Shown here: positions 1 through 9,646 of the stretch, piece after piece | Layout of the letters: each line of letters begins with the position of its first letter | Numbering within the stretch: the stretch's first letter is position 1 | Assembly (NCBI GenBank): GCA_021736575.1 | Contig: JAIPFP010000006.1 | Location: 1-53,237 of the forward strand | Origin: Pirellula sp. | GTDB lineage: Bacteria > Planctomycetota > Planctomycetia > Pirellulales > Pirellulaceae | Direction of reading: 5' to 3' | Length of the DNA stretch: 53,237 nucleotides | Notes under the pieces: model-generated | What the model saw: only the letters and a program-made list of their open reading frames with translations | The model's database searches: none | What the model was told of the DNA's origin: nothing | Made by a program: the position numbers and the translations under genes

Positions 1-567
1 CGGAATCAAATCCAAAAACACGTCCGCATCTCCCAGTGCGAGGTCCAGCTCGACCAGCGCTACGGAGTTTTCTGCGTTCCTAGCTAGGTTGCATCCGATG
101 TTGACCGCGATTGAGGTGCAGCCGACACCACCGGTTGCCCCAGCGATTGCGATGATTCGGCAGCCTCGGGACTTGCCATCGGCCGCTCCGTACTTGGATT
201 GAAGCACCCGTTCCAACGCGGAATGAAGTTCTTCGACATCCAACGGTAAAGGTAAAAACTCTTTGGCACCAGCTCGAATTGTCTTGAGGATAAGCTGACC
301 ATCGGAGCTCTTGGAAACGGCGAGCAATGCGCAATCGGGCGAGCTCGATCGCAATTTGTCCATCAACAGGATTGCGCGATCGGGCCCGCCGTCCAAAGAG
401 ATGAGCGCTGCATCCGGTTTCGATTGCAGGACGACTTCTGCAAAGAACTCGTAACTTGAGCATTCCGCGTCGAGCCAAACAATATCCATGCCAAGCAGCA
501 TGGTTTTGAGGGTCTCGCGCGATTGATCGTTTGGGTCGACTATTGCAAGTCTAAGTACATTGCTCAT
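1..567 (-). CDS. cpaE: CpaE/TadZ-like pilus assembly ATPase (3' end beyond window)
   Basis: The frame is open from an ATG at 567 down to position 1 (189 codons) and runs off the left edge. Residues 1-125 look like a response-regulator receiver fold (start MSNVLRLAIVDPNDQSRETL). From about residue 138 a MinD/ParA-type ATPase begins, with the glycine-rich loop GATGGVGCTS at 143-152 and the strand VELDLALGDADVFLDL at 172-187, which is typical of CpaE/TadZ. These proteins localise the Tad/Flp pilus machine at the inner membrane. The usual P-loop lysines are absent (CTS in place of KT), a degeneracy known in this family. It is the last visible gene of the run cpaB-cpaC-cpaE, starting 58 bp after cpaC. 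The family assignment is firm; the C-terminal half is unseen. Confidence 0.88.
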   Translation of the reverse strand, partial: MSNVLRLAIVDPNDQSRETLKTMLLGMDIVWLDAECSSYEFFAEVVLQSKPDAALISLDGGPDRAILLMDKLRSSSPDCALLAVSKSSDGQLILKTIRAGAKEFLPLPLDVEELHSALERVLQSKYGAADGKSRGCRIIAIAGATGGVGCTSIAVNIGCNLARNAENSVALVELDLALGDADVFLDLIP

Positions 568-625
568 ATGAAATTGATTCAAACTAAACGGAACTATTTT
601 TGCCTTTTTCAATTGCTACGAAAAC

Positions 626-2320
626 TTAGCGACGAACTGGCATCTGCCTCGGTATTGCCGTACTGTTGGGTGTTGCCGTACTGTTGGGTGTTGCCGTACT
701 GTTGGGTGTTGCCGGACTATAGGGGGGGGCGGGACTGTAGGTATTTACCGGACTAGTGGGGGCCGCTGGGTTTCGGTTCGCCTCATTTGCAGAAAGGGCT
801 GGGTTAGGAGTTGTTGGACTCATTTTCCTCAACATCATGTTGTTCTCTTGAGCCCCAGGCTGCGTATAGGCATTGCGGTAGAGCGTGGTTCCACCTTGGG
901 CTGGTGCGACACATTCGCCTCGACCGTCTTGGCCTCCGCACACGTTGGGAACCTCGATGTGGCCCTTGAAATACAGCTCCTTGTCGAGCGGGCTGTTGCT
1001 ATTCAAGCCGGGGCCTCCAGAGGGAACTTCATGGCAATCCATCGGGCTTGCAAAATTCGGTGTCACTAGGATCAAGAGTTCGACCTCGTTTTGCACTTCG
1101 CGGTTGGCACGGAACAAAGCTCCGAGATAAGGAATATCGGCCAGTCCTGGCAGGCCAACCGACTGCGCTTCCGTTCGCATTTGGAGCAAGCCAGCCAAGG
1201 CAAGCGTTTGTCCGGCTTTCAATTCCACCGCCGTTTCCACAAAGCGGCTTTTGACACCGGGAACGCTTACGCCATTAATTGTGACTGTGCGAGCGGGATC
1301 GATTTCGCTAACTGTTGGTCGTACTTCTAAATAGATACGGCTTTCACCACGCACCTTAGCGACGAAATCGATTCGTGTCCCGTACTCTTTAAACTCGATT
1401 CCAACTAGGCCTAGCCCGGCAGGAACTGTAATCGGGAACTCTCCACCCGAATTGAAACTAGCGGGTCTTCCATCGATTGCAACTACGGTTGGATCGGCCA
1501 TCACTTTCGCCAAATTGTTCTGACGAAGCAGCTTCATGAGGCCAAAGAACTGGTTGCCGTTATCGACAATACCGAACCTCAATGTCTCGGAACCGGCCCC
1601 GACAACCGATGACAACGGGCTAACGGGATTCGAAGCGGCGATAGATCCACCTACTGTCTGAGTTATGAAATCGTTGCCGAAATTAAGACTCCAGTCGATT
1701 CCGAACTCCCGCAGTTTGGTTCGTGATACTTCCATGACCTGCGTTTGTAGCATAATCGTATGTACGCCGACGACTTCGATTCGATTGATTACGGTCGGAT
1801 AGTATTGCTCGGCGATGGTGACCGCCTGCTCAACATGCGCGTCTACCGTAACTTGGCCCGAAATAATAACGGCTTGTTGGATCGGGCGCACTTGAAGCGT
1901 GGCGGTCGGAAATTCCTGAGACAAAACGGCTTGCAATTCGCGAGCGTCGCCAGTCACCACCACCCGTACATTGTAGACAGTTCCGTCTTCGCCTTTGACA
2001 TCCAGCTGAGCGACCCCTGTTGAAATCGCCGAAACCAGTATTTCATTTCTGCCGGTTGGCTGAACTCGAATGGCTGTGTCGTTCTGGACGGTAGCGACTG
2101 GGATAGGCTGCGGGAAAGTCAAGTATTGCGAGGTCGAAACGATCATTTGCAAAGACTGCTGGGTTTTGGATATCGCCAACCGTCCGCTGGGAATAAGCGT
2201 TTCCTCTTGCGCAAAACAGAGTCGATCCGTTGGGTTGAGTGGCCCAAATAGAATCAGGCTCATCACGGAAGCTACGAACAAGCTTCGTGTCAAAGCGTAT
2301 TTTTTTGGCCCCATCTCCAT
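626..2320 (-). CDS. cpaC: Tad pilus secretin CpaC/RcpA
   Basis: A 564-residue outer-membrane secretin forming the exit pore of a Tad/Flp pilus. Residues 1-38 are a signal peptide ending near CFAQEE. About 45-125 is the N-terminal pilus-secretin domain, followed by a small BON-like segment (130-190). The secretin domain spans about 190-430, with FKEYGTRIDFVAKV, VRPTVSEID and VETAVELKAGQTLALAGL as characteristic strands. The last 80 residues are low-complexity Pro/Asn/Thr/Ser with three NSTATP repeats and probably lie outside the folded pore. The gene sits 172 bp after cpaB and 58 bp before cpaE on the same strand, the usual Tad order. Confidence in the family is high. Confidence 0.92.
   Translation of the reverse strand: MEMGPKKYALTRSLFVASVMSLILFGPLNPTDRLCFAQEETLIPSGRLAISKTQQSLQMIVSTSQYLTFPQPIPVATVQNDTAIRVQPTGRNEILVSAISTGVAQLDVKGEDGTVYNVRVVVTGDARELQAVLSQEFPTATLQVRPIQQAVIISGQVTVDAHVEQAVTIAEQYYPTVINRIEVVGVHTIMLQTQVMEVSRTKLREFGIDWSLNFGNDFITQTVGGSIAASNPVSPLSSVVGAGSETLRFGIVDNGNQFFGLMKLLRQNNLAKVMADPTVVAIDGRPASFNSGGEFPITVPAGLGLVGIEFKEYGTRIDFVAKVRGESRIYLEVRPTVSEIDPARTVTINGVSVPGVKSRFVETAVELKAGQTLALAGLLQMRTEAQSVGLPGLADIPYLGALFRANREVQNEVELLILVTPNFASPMDCHEVPSGGPGLNSNSPLDKELYFKGHIEVPNVCGGQDGRGECVAPAQGGTTLYRNAYTQPGAQENNMMLRKMSPTTPNPALSANEANRNPAAPTSPVNTYSPAPPYSPATPNSTATPNSTATPNSTAIPRQMPVRR
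655..714. repeat. Three-copy 18-bp in-frame tandem repeat in cpaC
   Basis: The unit TTGCCGTACTGTTGGGTG is repeated exactly at 655-672, 673-690 and 691-708, followed by a partial copy. Each unit encodes six residues (NSTATP on the coding strand), so copy-number change would lengthen or shorten the secretin tail without a frameshift. Confidence 0.9.
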
Positions 2321-2492
2321 TCACTTCCCTGTGAATATGATTCGAACTTACTGCAATCCGTTGAGCAGTATGTTGAGGTCCGTTTGTGGGGTTTGTCATC
2401 CGTGACTTCGCCTGCAAACGGGTCGTCGATTCCAACTTAGGGGAATCAGCGACTACTCAATTGTATCCTTCGACAGAATTGGTAGCGCGAAA

Positions 2493-3605
2493 TCACCTTT
2501 CGCTGGGGTCGGTTGCCTTAAAGCCCCCAGTCTGCCAAACTCCGCTCGTTGGATCCCAGGTCAAGTTCGGTTGCACTGAGTTGGCTGGATCTACCGGTGG
2601 AATGGATGAGGGCGGTTGAACGGATGGCGGAGTTGAGACAGCGGTTGCCGACTTCTTGGTCGCTGGAAGCGATTGATAGCTTTGGCTTTGGGTACCACCG
2701 AGTGGCGGTGTTTCGGATTCGATGGTGTTCTTGGGTTGGTGTTCCACCATTTGTCCGTCCATCATTCGGTACTTGGACGTTTTGTTTGCCGTTACGATGA
2801 GCATGTCATGATCTTTTGGCTTGTCATGATCTTTTCGGGGCTCAAGCAATGGGACCCTGATGGGATCGGCGATGGGCCGTTCTACAATCGGCTGAGCCTC
2901 GGATTCCTTGAGCCAAGACATGAAACTCTTGCCATCATCGAGCGTATTTTCGCTAGCAACTTGCTCGCGTGGCCGAAGGGCCAATCTCAGCTTTCCATTT
3001 GCCAGGTTCGATGCCGTGTCGAGCACAACATACTGCGTGTCTTTTACAAGCAATTGCATCGTGTTGGTTTTTTTGGGGGTCTTCGCTTCGCTATCGACAA
3101 CCGCCACTCCGTCGATCATGACCACTTCTAGATTTTCCATTACTTTAACGCTTCTGGCAGCATTAACGCGTGCTCCCTTATCGAAGTAACCGAAGACATC
3201 CACGTGATCGCCTGGGCCGATGTAACCGACTCCTCCGGAATCATCGCGAACTTGGATGTCAAAAATCCGGTAACCCGCTGGCACACTAAATTCTTTGCAT
3301 TTGTTTGACAGTTTGGCATCGATGATCGGTTCACCCACGTACAGCCTTTGGTTGGTGAACTTGTTTTCGACCATTTTTGGATCCGATAGAGCACCCACCG
3401 GAACGCGATCGACTGGCCATTGTTCAAGCTTAAAAGCGTCTGCGGATAACTTGGACGCAGCCGAAAGGTCCTTGGCAACGACCAAGATTCCAACCGTTTG
3501 AACTTCCCCGCTCTTTTGAGCAAGAACGACTTGGCTGACCGCAACCGCTGCGACGACGCCGCAGCCCAACGCGACAACAAGTAACAAAGCAGATTTAGCA
3601 CGCAT
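2493..3605 (-). CDS. cpaB: Tad pilus assembly protein CpaB/RcpC
   Basis: The open frame reaches 3725, but the likely start is the ATG at 3605, giving MRAKSALLLVV with a membrane/signal segment at once and a GAGG ribosome site about 11 bases upstream. An ATG at 3620 is the alternative. The protein has about 370 residues. After the membrane segment it has an SAF/AFP-like domain (VGILVVAKDLSAASKLSADAF), then the RcpC core with VPAGYRIFDIQV and GYIGPGDHVDVFGYF, which match the CpaB family. The C-terminal third is Pro/Ser/Thr-rich and poorly conserved, with a duplicated KDHD motif from a short DNA repeat near 2808-2836. CpaB is a periplasmic partner of the secretin encoded next. First visible gene of the Tad run. 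Confidence 0.9.
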   Translation of the reverse strand: MRAKSALLLVVALGCGVVAAVAVSQVVLAQKSGEVQTVGILVVAKDLSAASKLSADAFKLEQWPVDRVPVGALSDPKMVENKFTNQRLYVGEPIIDAKLSNKCKEFSVPAGYRIFDIQVRDDSGGVGYIGPGDHVDVFGYFDKGARVNAARSVKVMENLEVVMIDGVAVVDSEAKTPKKTNTMQLLVKDTQYVVLDTASNLANGKLRLALRPREQVASENTLDDGKSFMSWLKESEAQPIVERPIADPIRVPLLEPRKDHDKPKDHDMLIVTANKTSKYRMMDGQMVEHQPKNTIESETPPLGGTQSQSYQSLPATKKSATAVSTPPSVQPPSSIPPVDPANSVQPNLTWDPTSGVWQTGGFKATDPSER

Positions 3606-3907
3606 GACTGGACGCCTCATAATGGTTGAAAGCACTGCCAACCGACTTGGTGCTGGCAATAATTCAGGCGTCCATGCCTCAAATAGTTCCCCCCGCGCAT
3701 CCCAAATGTTGTCGCAGAAAGACACTTAAGTGTTGCTTTCGCCTGCTTTACGGGTAGAAATGAATTGAAATCAATTTCCCCAAAAAAACTACTTCTCCAT
3801 TAAACTCAGCACAATCGATTCGTTCGCCCCAATGTGGATGCGGCACTACTATTCCGAGAAGCGAGCAAACCTTTCACAATTCTTTCATTGACGAGAAATT
3901 TTTATCC
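3606..3907. other. Divergent intergenic region between cpaB and the heme dehydrogenase
   Basis: About 300 bases separate the two divergent starts, so promoters for both directions must lie here. The stretch near 3760-3800 is AT-rich. I could not identify a convincing -35/-10 pair, operator or RNA. The cpaB frame remains open across 3606-3725, but the encoded residues do not resemble a signal peptide or any family. Confidence 0.45.
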
Positions 3908-6900
3908 ATGAGATCAATGGTTCGAGCCGCCGGTTGCGTTAGTCAACGTCTTGCAATTCTCTCAAATTGGATAACAGTACTTCTCGTTATCGGCTGCTTG
4001 GAACGGCAGTTCACTTGCATTGGTCTTGCAGATGAAAGACCGAAGGCGGAGACGCCGAAGTTGATCGAGGCGTCCGCAGAAGCGGCAACAGCCATGGGTT
4101 CGTTCAAAAAACCCGCTGGTTGGACATGCAACTTGTTTGCAGCCGAGCCGATGGTTGGCAACCCAGTTGCCTTCACCATCGACAATTCCGGCAGGGTCAT
4201 CGTTTGTGAGTCGTACAGGCAAAATAAAGGAGTTACCGACAATCGGGGCCATGATGACAAATGGCTTGATGCGGATCTTGCAGCCGTCACGGTGGATGAC
4301 CGGATTCGGTACCATCGCGAACTGCTCGGCGACCAAGCGAGCGAATATGAAATTCAGGATGATCTGATCCGAATCCTGACCGACTCCGATAGCGACTTCA
4401 AGGCCGACAAATCCTCGGTCTTCGCCTCAGGCTTTAATGCAATCGAAGAAGGAACTGGAGCAGGGGTACTTGTACGTGGCGACACGTTCTACTACACGAA
4501 TATCCCTAAGCTTTGGGCACTAGTCGATAAAGACGATGATGGCGTTGCAGATAAGCGGGTCGTTCTTTCGGATGGCTATGGTGTGCGAGTTGCATTCCGC
4601 GGTCACGATATGCACGGCTTGATCATGGGCCCCGACGGTCGAATCTATTTTTCGATCGGTGATCGGGGATATCACGTTGAGACTCCGAATGGCCTCCTTG
4701 CGAACCCAGAGAGCGGTGCCGTCTTTCGATGCGAGCTAGACGGCTCAAAGCTTGAGGTCGTCGCATCTGGCCTTCGCAACCCACAAGAACTTGCTTTCGA
4801 CGACTTCGGTAACTTGTTTACCGGCGACAACAACTCGGACTCAGGTGATAAGGCTCGCTGGGTTTACATCGTTCGAGGTAGCGACTCGGGTTGGCGCATG
4901 ATGTACCAGTACATATCGGATCGCGGACCGTTCAATCGGGAAAAAATATGGTTGCCCTTCAACGCAAACACTCCTGCTTACATAGTCCCACCGATTGAGA
5001 ACGTTGGCGATGGCCCTTCTGGATTGGTTTGCTATCCAGGAACAGGCATCTCGACCAAGGAAGGGGATCCAAATCAATTTGCAAACGCGTTCTTTCTATG
5101 TGACTTTCGCGGCCAAGCTTCCAACAGCGGCGTGCGGATGATCAAAGTCAATCCCAAGGGAGCGTTTTTTGAACTTGCTAGCAATGAACAGTTCATCTGG
5201 AGTGTTCTTGCAACGGATGTCGCCTTCGCTCCGGACGGAGGCATGTACCTTAGCGATTGGGTCAACGGTTGGAACGGCGAAAACAAAGGACGTATCTACC
5301 GCTTCGCCGATGAACAAGCCCAAGCATCAGAATTGGTCAAGAGTACCCGATTGCTTTTGAACGACGGAGTGAAGAACCTGTCGCCAGGAAAGCTTGGCGA
5401 ATTGTTGGCTCATCCTGATCGACGTGTGCGACTCGAATCCCAGTGGGAACTTGCGTCACGTGCTGAGCTCAACGTCCTGATCAACGCGGCCAAGCAAGCG
5501 TCCGCACCCGTGCTCAAGAGATTGCATGGTGTTTGGGGCCTTGGACAGATGCTGCGCGCCACCCCTACCGATCAAGTCATCGCTAAAGCGTTGTTGACCT
5601 GTTTGTCGGATGCAGAACCAATGGTTGTGGCTCGAGCCATCGAAGCGTTGGCAGATGCAAGTTTCCTGCAAGCCGCACCCGAAATTGCAAAGAGGCTTGC
5701 GCACGAATCAGCGATTGTGAGATCTGCAAGTTGCTTGGCCCTCGGCCTGTTGGAGTACGATCAAGCGTTACCTGCTGTTCTCAAAGTCCTAAGCGACAAC
5801 GACAATCGCGACCCGATTCTACGGCATGCAGGAATCATGGCCTTCGCTGGCATCAAAGACAATTCAAAGCTCACTTCGTTAAAGACCAGTTCTAGCGACG
5901 CAGTTCGCTTGGCGGCGGTCGTTGCTTTGCGAAAACAAGCCAACCCCATCATTGTGGATTATCTGACAGACACGTCCCCTAGCGTGCTCAAAGAGGCCGT
6001 GCGAGCGATTCATGATGTGCCTCAATTGCATAGCCAATTGCCAGCCCTGGCGAAGCTAAATGTTGCACCTGAGTCCGAGGACGCGATCGTTAGTCGCATT
6101 TTAAATGCGAATTTCCGATTAGGGCGTGAACAAGATGCGATTAGGCTCGCCAATTTTGCAGCGAGATCCGCGTGCAAAGACTCGATGCGAATGGAAGCGT
6201 TGGCAATGCTCTCTACATGGGCAAAGCCAGGAAATCGCGACCGAGTGATGAATCGCCACCAACCCCTAGAGGCGCGCAAGATCGACATCGTAACAAGTAT
6301 CCTGCGCGAACGCATCGAAGAGCTTTCAGCAACTCCCGTAGCGGTCCGCGATAAGTTCTTTGAGATCGGCTCAGCCCTTGGATTGATTGAATTGACAAAA
6401 TTAATTCTGAAGACGGCTCAGGACAAAAACGCCGATGGAGTTCGACGCGCAGCGGCAATTCGGGCACTTGCAGGTCTCGCGCCCGATTCGATTCAACCGC
6501 TCATGGACATGTTGATTCAGGACGCCAACGCGGATGTCCGAATGGCGAGCTTAGCCTTTCAAGTGCAATCAAACCCTGAGGCATCGATACCCTCGTTGAG
6601 ACGAGCGATCCTGTCCGACAAAGTCCGCGAGCGGCAATTCGCCTGGGATCAATTAGCAACTCTCGACTCTGGTGGAGCTAAGGAAACGATTGTTCAAGGC
6701 GTAAAATCGTATTTAGATGGTACCCTTGCTCGCGATAGCTGGATCAATGTCGTTGAAGCCGCCAACGGAAAACTAGACAATGCGCTCGAAAAGAAATTGG
6801 CCGAAAGGGTCTCAATTCTCGAAGGAGTCAAGGAATCCGATCCGAAAAGATATTTTGAGGATTGCATTGACGGTGGAGATGTTGGCCGAGGCCGCATGCT

Positions 6901-7348
6901 TTTTTTCACCCGCAGCAGCCTATCGTGTGTTCGATGTCACAAAGTAGGCCAAACAGGAGGCGACGTTGGCCCCAACTTGAGCGCACTGGGATCGCAGAAG
7001 CCGCGCGACTACATGCTAGAGGCAATCGTTGCTCCCAATACAGTGATAGCCCAAGGGTTTGAGACCGTGGTAATTCTGGATGACAATGGCAACACTTTTT
7101 CAGGCATTTTAAAATCGGAAGACGATGCGATGGTGACGCTGATGGATGCACAAGGCGCTCTTGTCAAAATTGAAAAAAATTCGATTGAAGGTCGCCGAAA
7201 GGGAGCGTCGTCGATGCCCGCAGATTTGATGAAGTACCTGAATAAACGAGAACTGCGCGATTTGGTGGCTTATTTGTCATCTCTGGATGGAAGCGAGAAC
7301 GCGACCGGAGGACTCGATGATTCCAACGGCGGCCACAAAGTGGAATAG
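3908..7348 (+). CDS. PVC-type exported dehydrogenase with HEAT repeats and CxxCH heme domain
   Basis: A 1146-residue protein with a signal peptide (about 1-41). Residues about 55-470 form a glucose/sorbosone-dehydrogenase-like beta-propeller with repeated blades (FTIDNSGRVIVCESYRQN, GPDGRIYFSIGDRG, NPQELAFDDFGNLFTGDNN, APDGGMYLSDWVNG). About 480-970 are alpha-helical HEAT-like repeats. The C-terminal cytochrome-c-like module has CVRCH at 1007-1011, the downstream GGDVGPNLSALG, and DLVAYLSSL as the last helix. This propeller-HEAT-heme arrangement is abundant in planctomycetes and Verrucomicrobia; the substrates are generally unknown, with sugars or polysaccharide breakdown products suspected. 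It probably acts in the periplasm. No obvious catalytic partner lies next to it; a phosphoesterase follows 22 bp later on the same strand. Confidence 0.9.
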   Translation: MRSMVRAAGCVSQRLAILSNWITVLLVIGCLERQFTCIGLADERPKAETPKLIEASAEAATAMGSFKKPAGWTCNLFAAEPMVGNPVAFTIDNSGRVIVCESYRQNKGVTDNRGHDDKWLDADLAAVTVDDRIRYHRELLGDQASEYEIQDDLIRILTDSDSDFKADKSSVFASGFNAIEEGTGAGVLVRGDTFYYTNIPKLWALVDKDDDGVADKRVVLSDGYGVRVAFRGHDMHGLIMGPDGRIYFSIGDRGYHVETPNGLLANPESGAVFRCELDGSKLEVVASGLRNPQELAFDDFGNLFTGDNNSDSGDKARWVYIVRGSDSGWRMMYQYISDRGPFNREKIWLPFNANTPAYIVPPIENVGDGPSGLVCYPGTGISTKEGDPNQFANAFFLCDFRGQASNSGVRMIKVNPKGAFFELASNEQFIWSVLATDVAFAPDGGMYLSDWVNGWNGENKGRIYRFADEQAQASELVKSTRLLLNDGVKNLSPGKLGELLAHPDRRVRLESQWELASRAELNVLINAAKQASAPVLKRLHGVWGLGQMLRATPTDQVIAKALLTCLSDAEPMVVARAIEALADASFLQAAPEIAKRLAHESAIVRSASCLALGLLEYDQALPAVLKVLSDNDNRDPILRHAGIMAFAGIKDNSKLTSLKTSSSDAVRLAAVVALRKQANPIIVDYLTDTSPSVLKEAVRAIHDVPQLHSQLPALAKLNVAPESEDAIVSRILNANFRLGREQDAIRLANFAARSACKDSMRMEALAMLSTWAKPGNRDRVMNRHQPLEARKIDIVTSILRERIEELSATPVAVRDKFFEIGSALGLIELTKLILKTAQDKNADGVRRAAAIRALAGLAPDSIQPLMDMLIQDANADVRMASLAFQVQSNPEASIPSLRRAILSDKVRERQFAWDQLATLDSGGAKETIVQGVKSYLDGTLARDSWINVVEAANGKLDNALEKKLAERVSILEGVKESDPKRYFEDCIDGGDVGRGRMLFFTRSSLSCVRCHKVGQTGGDVGPNLSALGSQKPRDYMLEAIVAPNTVIAQGFETVVILDDNGNTFSGILKSEDDAMVTLMDAQGALVKIEKNSIEGRRKGASSMPADLMKYLNKRELRDLVAYLSSLDGSENATGGLDDSNGGHKVE

Positions 7349-7370
7349 TTTTGACGATTGACACCAAGCT

Positions 7371-8261
7371 ATGAAAAACGAAGTTGAAATGAATGAGTCT
7401 CAACCTCGACAGGCCACTCGGTGGACTCGCCGAAGGATGATGTGCGGCTTGGCTGCAGTCGCTGCCGCAGTCTATACCGAAATGCGATTTGTCGAACCAA
7501 ATTGGTTGGGCCTAGGAGTGCATCGTGTTCCTTTGTTACCGGCGGGTTCCGAACGAATCCGGATTTTGCAAATTTCGGATCTGCATGCTTCGGATGATAT
7601 GCCGCTCGACTTCATTGAGCAGGCAGTCGAATTGGGACTTCAACAAAAACCAGACGTAGTATGTTTGACGGGCGACTTCATTACACTGAGATGGGACGAG
7701 TGGAACTCCTATTCACGTATCTTGGAGAGACTTTCCAAGATGGCACCGACGTTTGGGACCACCGGAAACCACGATGGTGGAGAATGGCTCATACGCCAAG
7801 GCGGATACAATCGTCCAACCAAAGTGATTGAGATGCTTGAAAAAGCCAATGTGCGGGTCTTGATGAACGCGAGCTGCGACGTCGCGTTACCCCACAAAAA
7901 TCCATTTGAATTAGTTGGATTTGGCGACCTTTGGTCAAACGACTTTGTGCCAGGTGAGTTGCTATCGCCAAGAAGCGAAAAAATTCCAAGGATCGTGATG
8001 TCTCACAATCCAGACACAAAGGACTATATCGAAAAGTCCGATTGGGATTTGATGCTATCCGGACATACGCACGGCGGGCAGTTAACGCTGCCATGGGGCA
8101 GTACACCGTTTGCACCCGTCAAGGACAAACGCTTTGTGCGCGGGTTGCATCAATGGGAGAATCATTGGCTGCATATAACGAAAGGGGTCGCGTCGATGGG
8201 GAATATGCGATTGAATTGCTTCCCTGAGATAAGCATGGTGGAATTGGTTCCAATGGCTTAG
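7371..8261 (+). CDS. Tat-exported metallophosphoesterase (calcineurin-like, YaeI-type)
   Basis: A 296-residue enzyme with the full calcineurin-like metal set: SDLHASD (69-75), GDFIT (101-105), GNHD (132-135), SHNPD (211-215) and GHTHGGQ (231-237). These residues coordinate two metals and hydrolyse a phosphoester. The order and length fit the YaeI/YkuE group, several members of which act on membrane lipids or cell-wall precursors. An N-terminal RRR followed by MMCGLAAVAAAV (20-34) looks like a twin-arginine signal or membrane anchor, so the active site is probably outside the cytoplasm. ATG at 7371 is used; an internal ATG at 7389 would also keep the RR motif. It lies 22 bp after the heme dehydrogenase and may share its transcript. 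The substrate is not known. Confidence 0.88.
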   Translation: MKNEVEMNESQPRQATRWTRRRMMCGLAAVAAAVYTEMRFVEPNWLGLGVHRVPLLPAGSERIRILQISDLHASDDMPLDFIEQAVELGLQQKPDVVCLTGDFITLRWDEWNSYSRILERLSKMAPTFGTTGNHDGGEWLIRQGGYNRPTKVIEMLEKANVRVLMNASCDVALPHKNPFELVGFGDLWSNDFVPGELLSPRSEKIPRIVMSHNPDTKDYIEKSDWDLMLSGHTHGGQLTLPWGSTPFAPVKDKRFVRGLHQWENHWLHITKGVASMGNMRLNCFPEISMVELVPMA

Positions 8262-8360
8262 CTTAATCAAGTGACGACGCAAAAACTAATCTTGCAATAG
8301 TCGGCTTGACAATTATGCCGTGCGACTACGAGACGTCAGATTCCGATTGCAAGCCACAAA

Positions 8361-8822
8361 ATGGACACTCCAACCACCCAAACCTCCCATCTTCGCCAGC
8401 GTTCCGTTCACTTGACCCGAACGGAACGAACAGGTTTCATTTTGCTAGGAGTCGTCTTGGCAATGCTGCTCGCCGTCGCCGCTTGGCTAAATCCAGACCC
8501 GTCGGGACTTGGCACGCATCGTCAGCTCGGATTGCCAGGCTGCACCATGGTTACCTATTTTGGGATACGATGCCCTGGGTGCGGAATGACTACCTCGTGG
8601 GCACATACCCTCAATGGCGACATCCAGAGCGGCCTTCGATGCAACACGGCTGGAGTTCTTTTTTGCGTATTTACGGCTGCAATCGTCCCGTGTCTTCTTA
8701 TTGTGGCCATTCGTGGAAAGACGAGCAATCGGAATTGGTTTTCGCGGGTATCGGTTCCTGTACTGATCTCCATCGTGCTGATTTCCATCGCCGAGTGGCT
8801 GATCCGTCTAGCTTCCGCTTAA
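8361..8822 (+). CDS. DUF2752 family membrane protein
   Basis: A 153-residue protein with hydrophobic segments at about 25-42, 98-117 and 132-149. The family signature GIRCPGCGMTTSWAH sits at 68-82, just before the second membrane segment; paired cysteines followed by GMT are diagnostic of DUF2752. Function is unknown in general. A longer overlapping frame (8306-9016) has no recognisable composition and is considered a shadow. The gene lies alone between the phosphoesterase and a lipoprotein gene, all on the plus strand. Confidence 0.85.
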   Translation: MDTPTTQTSHLRQRSVHLTRTERTGFILLGVVLAMLLAVAAWLNPDPSGLGTHRQLGLPGCTMVTYFGIRCPGCGMTTSWAHTLNGDIQSGLRCNTAGVLFCVFTAAIVPCLLIVAIRGKTSNRNWFSRVSVPVLISIVLISIAEWLIRLASA

Positions 8823-8903
8823 TCGGTTTGATACAAACGCCGTCAAAGAGAGAGTTAAACTCAGTTTTCTGCATGGCAAAATGCGATAGGAAAGGATTCC
8901 TGC

Positions 8904-9617
8904 ATGGCTGCAAGCAACCGCTCCAACGTTCGAAAGAAAGAAAATATCACCCCGACGAGAACCTTGGTATTCAGGCTGGGTATCCTCCTGTTTCTAGCCA
9001 CGACGCTAATGTGTAGTTCTGGTTGCCTTTCGTTCGCAGCTAACATGGTGCGAATCATCAAAGGAACGGATGTGCCCGCTGAGTTTGACGAGTTAAAGGA
9101 GAAAAAAGTGGCGGTAGTTGTCAGTACCCCCGCTGGACTCAATGCGGATGCATGTGGAATCATCATGTCGAACCATGTACATGCTCTCTTGGCCACCAAT
9201 GTCAAAAAAATCCAAATGGTGAACCAAGAAGAGGTAAGTCGTATTATCAGTGACATGCCCGCAAACGAACAAGGCATGTCGCTGATTGGCAGTCGGCTTA
9301 GTGCAGACTACGTTGTCGCGATCGACGTTGCAAACCTGAAGCTTCGCGACGGCCAAACGCTCTACAAAGGCACGAGCACTACCACCGTTACGGTTCACAA
9401 AGTTTCGGAAGGTGGCAGCCCGGTTTTTCGAAAAGCATTTCCTGATTTCGTCTTTCCAAGCATGGGCGTGCCTTTCACCGATACCGATGAAGCGACTTTT
9501 CAGAGGTTTTATATTTCCGAAATCGCCCAACGCGTCGGTCGCATATTTTTTCCCTACGATCCATCGATCGACGTTGCCAAAGATGCGAGTAGTGCTTCGA
9601 TTCAATCCTATCGTTAA
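8904..9617 (+). CDS. Putative lipoprotein, conserved hypothetical
   Basis: A 237-residue protein I cannot assign to a named family. It starts with a basic region and a hydrophobic stretch (21-36) ending in CSSGC at 37-41, a plausible though imperfect lipobox with Cys41 as lipidated residue. The remainder is soluble mixed alpha/beta (KVAVVVSTPAGLNADACG, ADYVVAIDVANLKL), reminiscent of planctomycete outer-membrane lipoproteins that carry a nucleotide-free Rossmann-like domain, but this is only an impression. It is first of three closely spaced plus-strand genes for exported proteins (29 bp to the next). Confidence 0.72.
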   Translation: MAASNRSNVRKKENITPTRTLVFRLGILLFLATTLMCSSGCLSFAANMVRIIKGTDVPAEFDELKEKKVAVVVSTPAGLNADACGIIMSNHVHALLATNVKKIQMVNQEEVSRIISDMPANEQGMSLIGSRLSADYVVAIDVANLKLRDGQTLYKGTSTTTVTVHKVSEGGSPVFRKAFPDFVFPSMGVPFTDTDEATFQRFYISEIAQRVGRIFFPYDPSIDVAKDASSASIQSYR

Positions 9618-9646
9618 CCAGATTCAGCGAACCGATCGTACCCAAA

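Noticed and set aside
8306..9016. A 236-residue plus-strand frame overlapping the DUF2752 gene
   Set aside because: It lacks family resemblance or a signal peptide and crosses two better genes in other frames; the DUF2752 signature clearly marks the competing frame as real.
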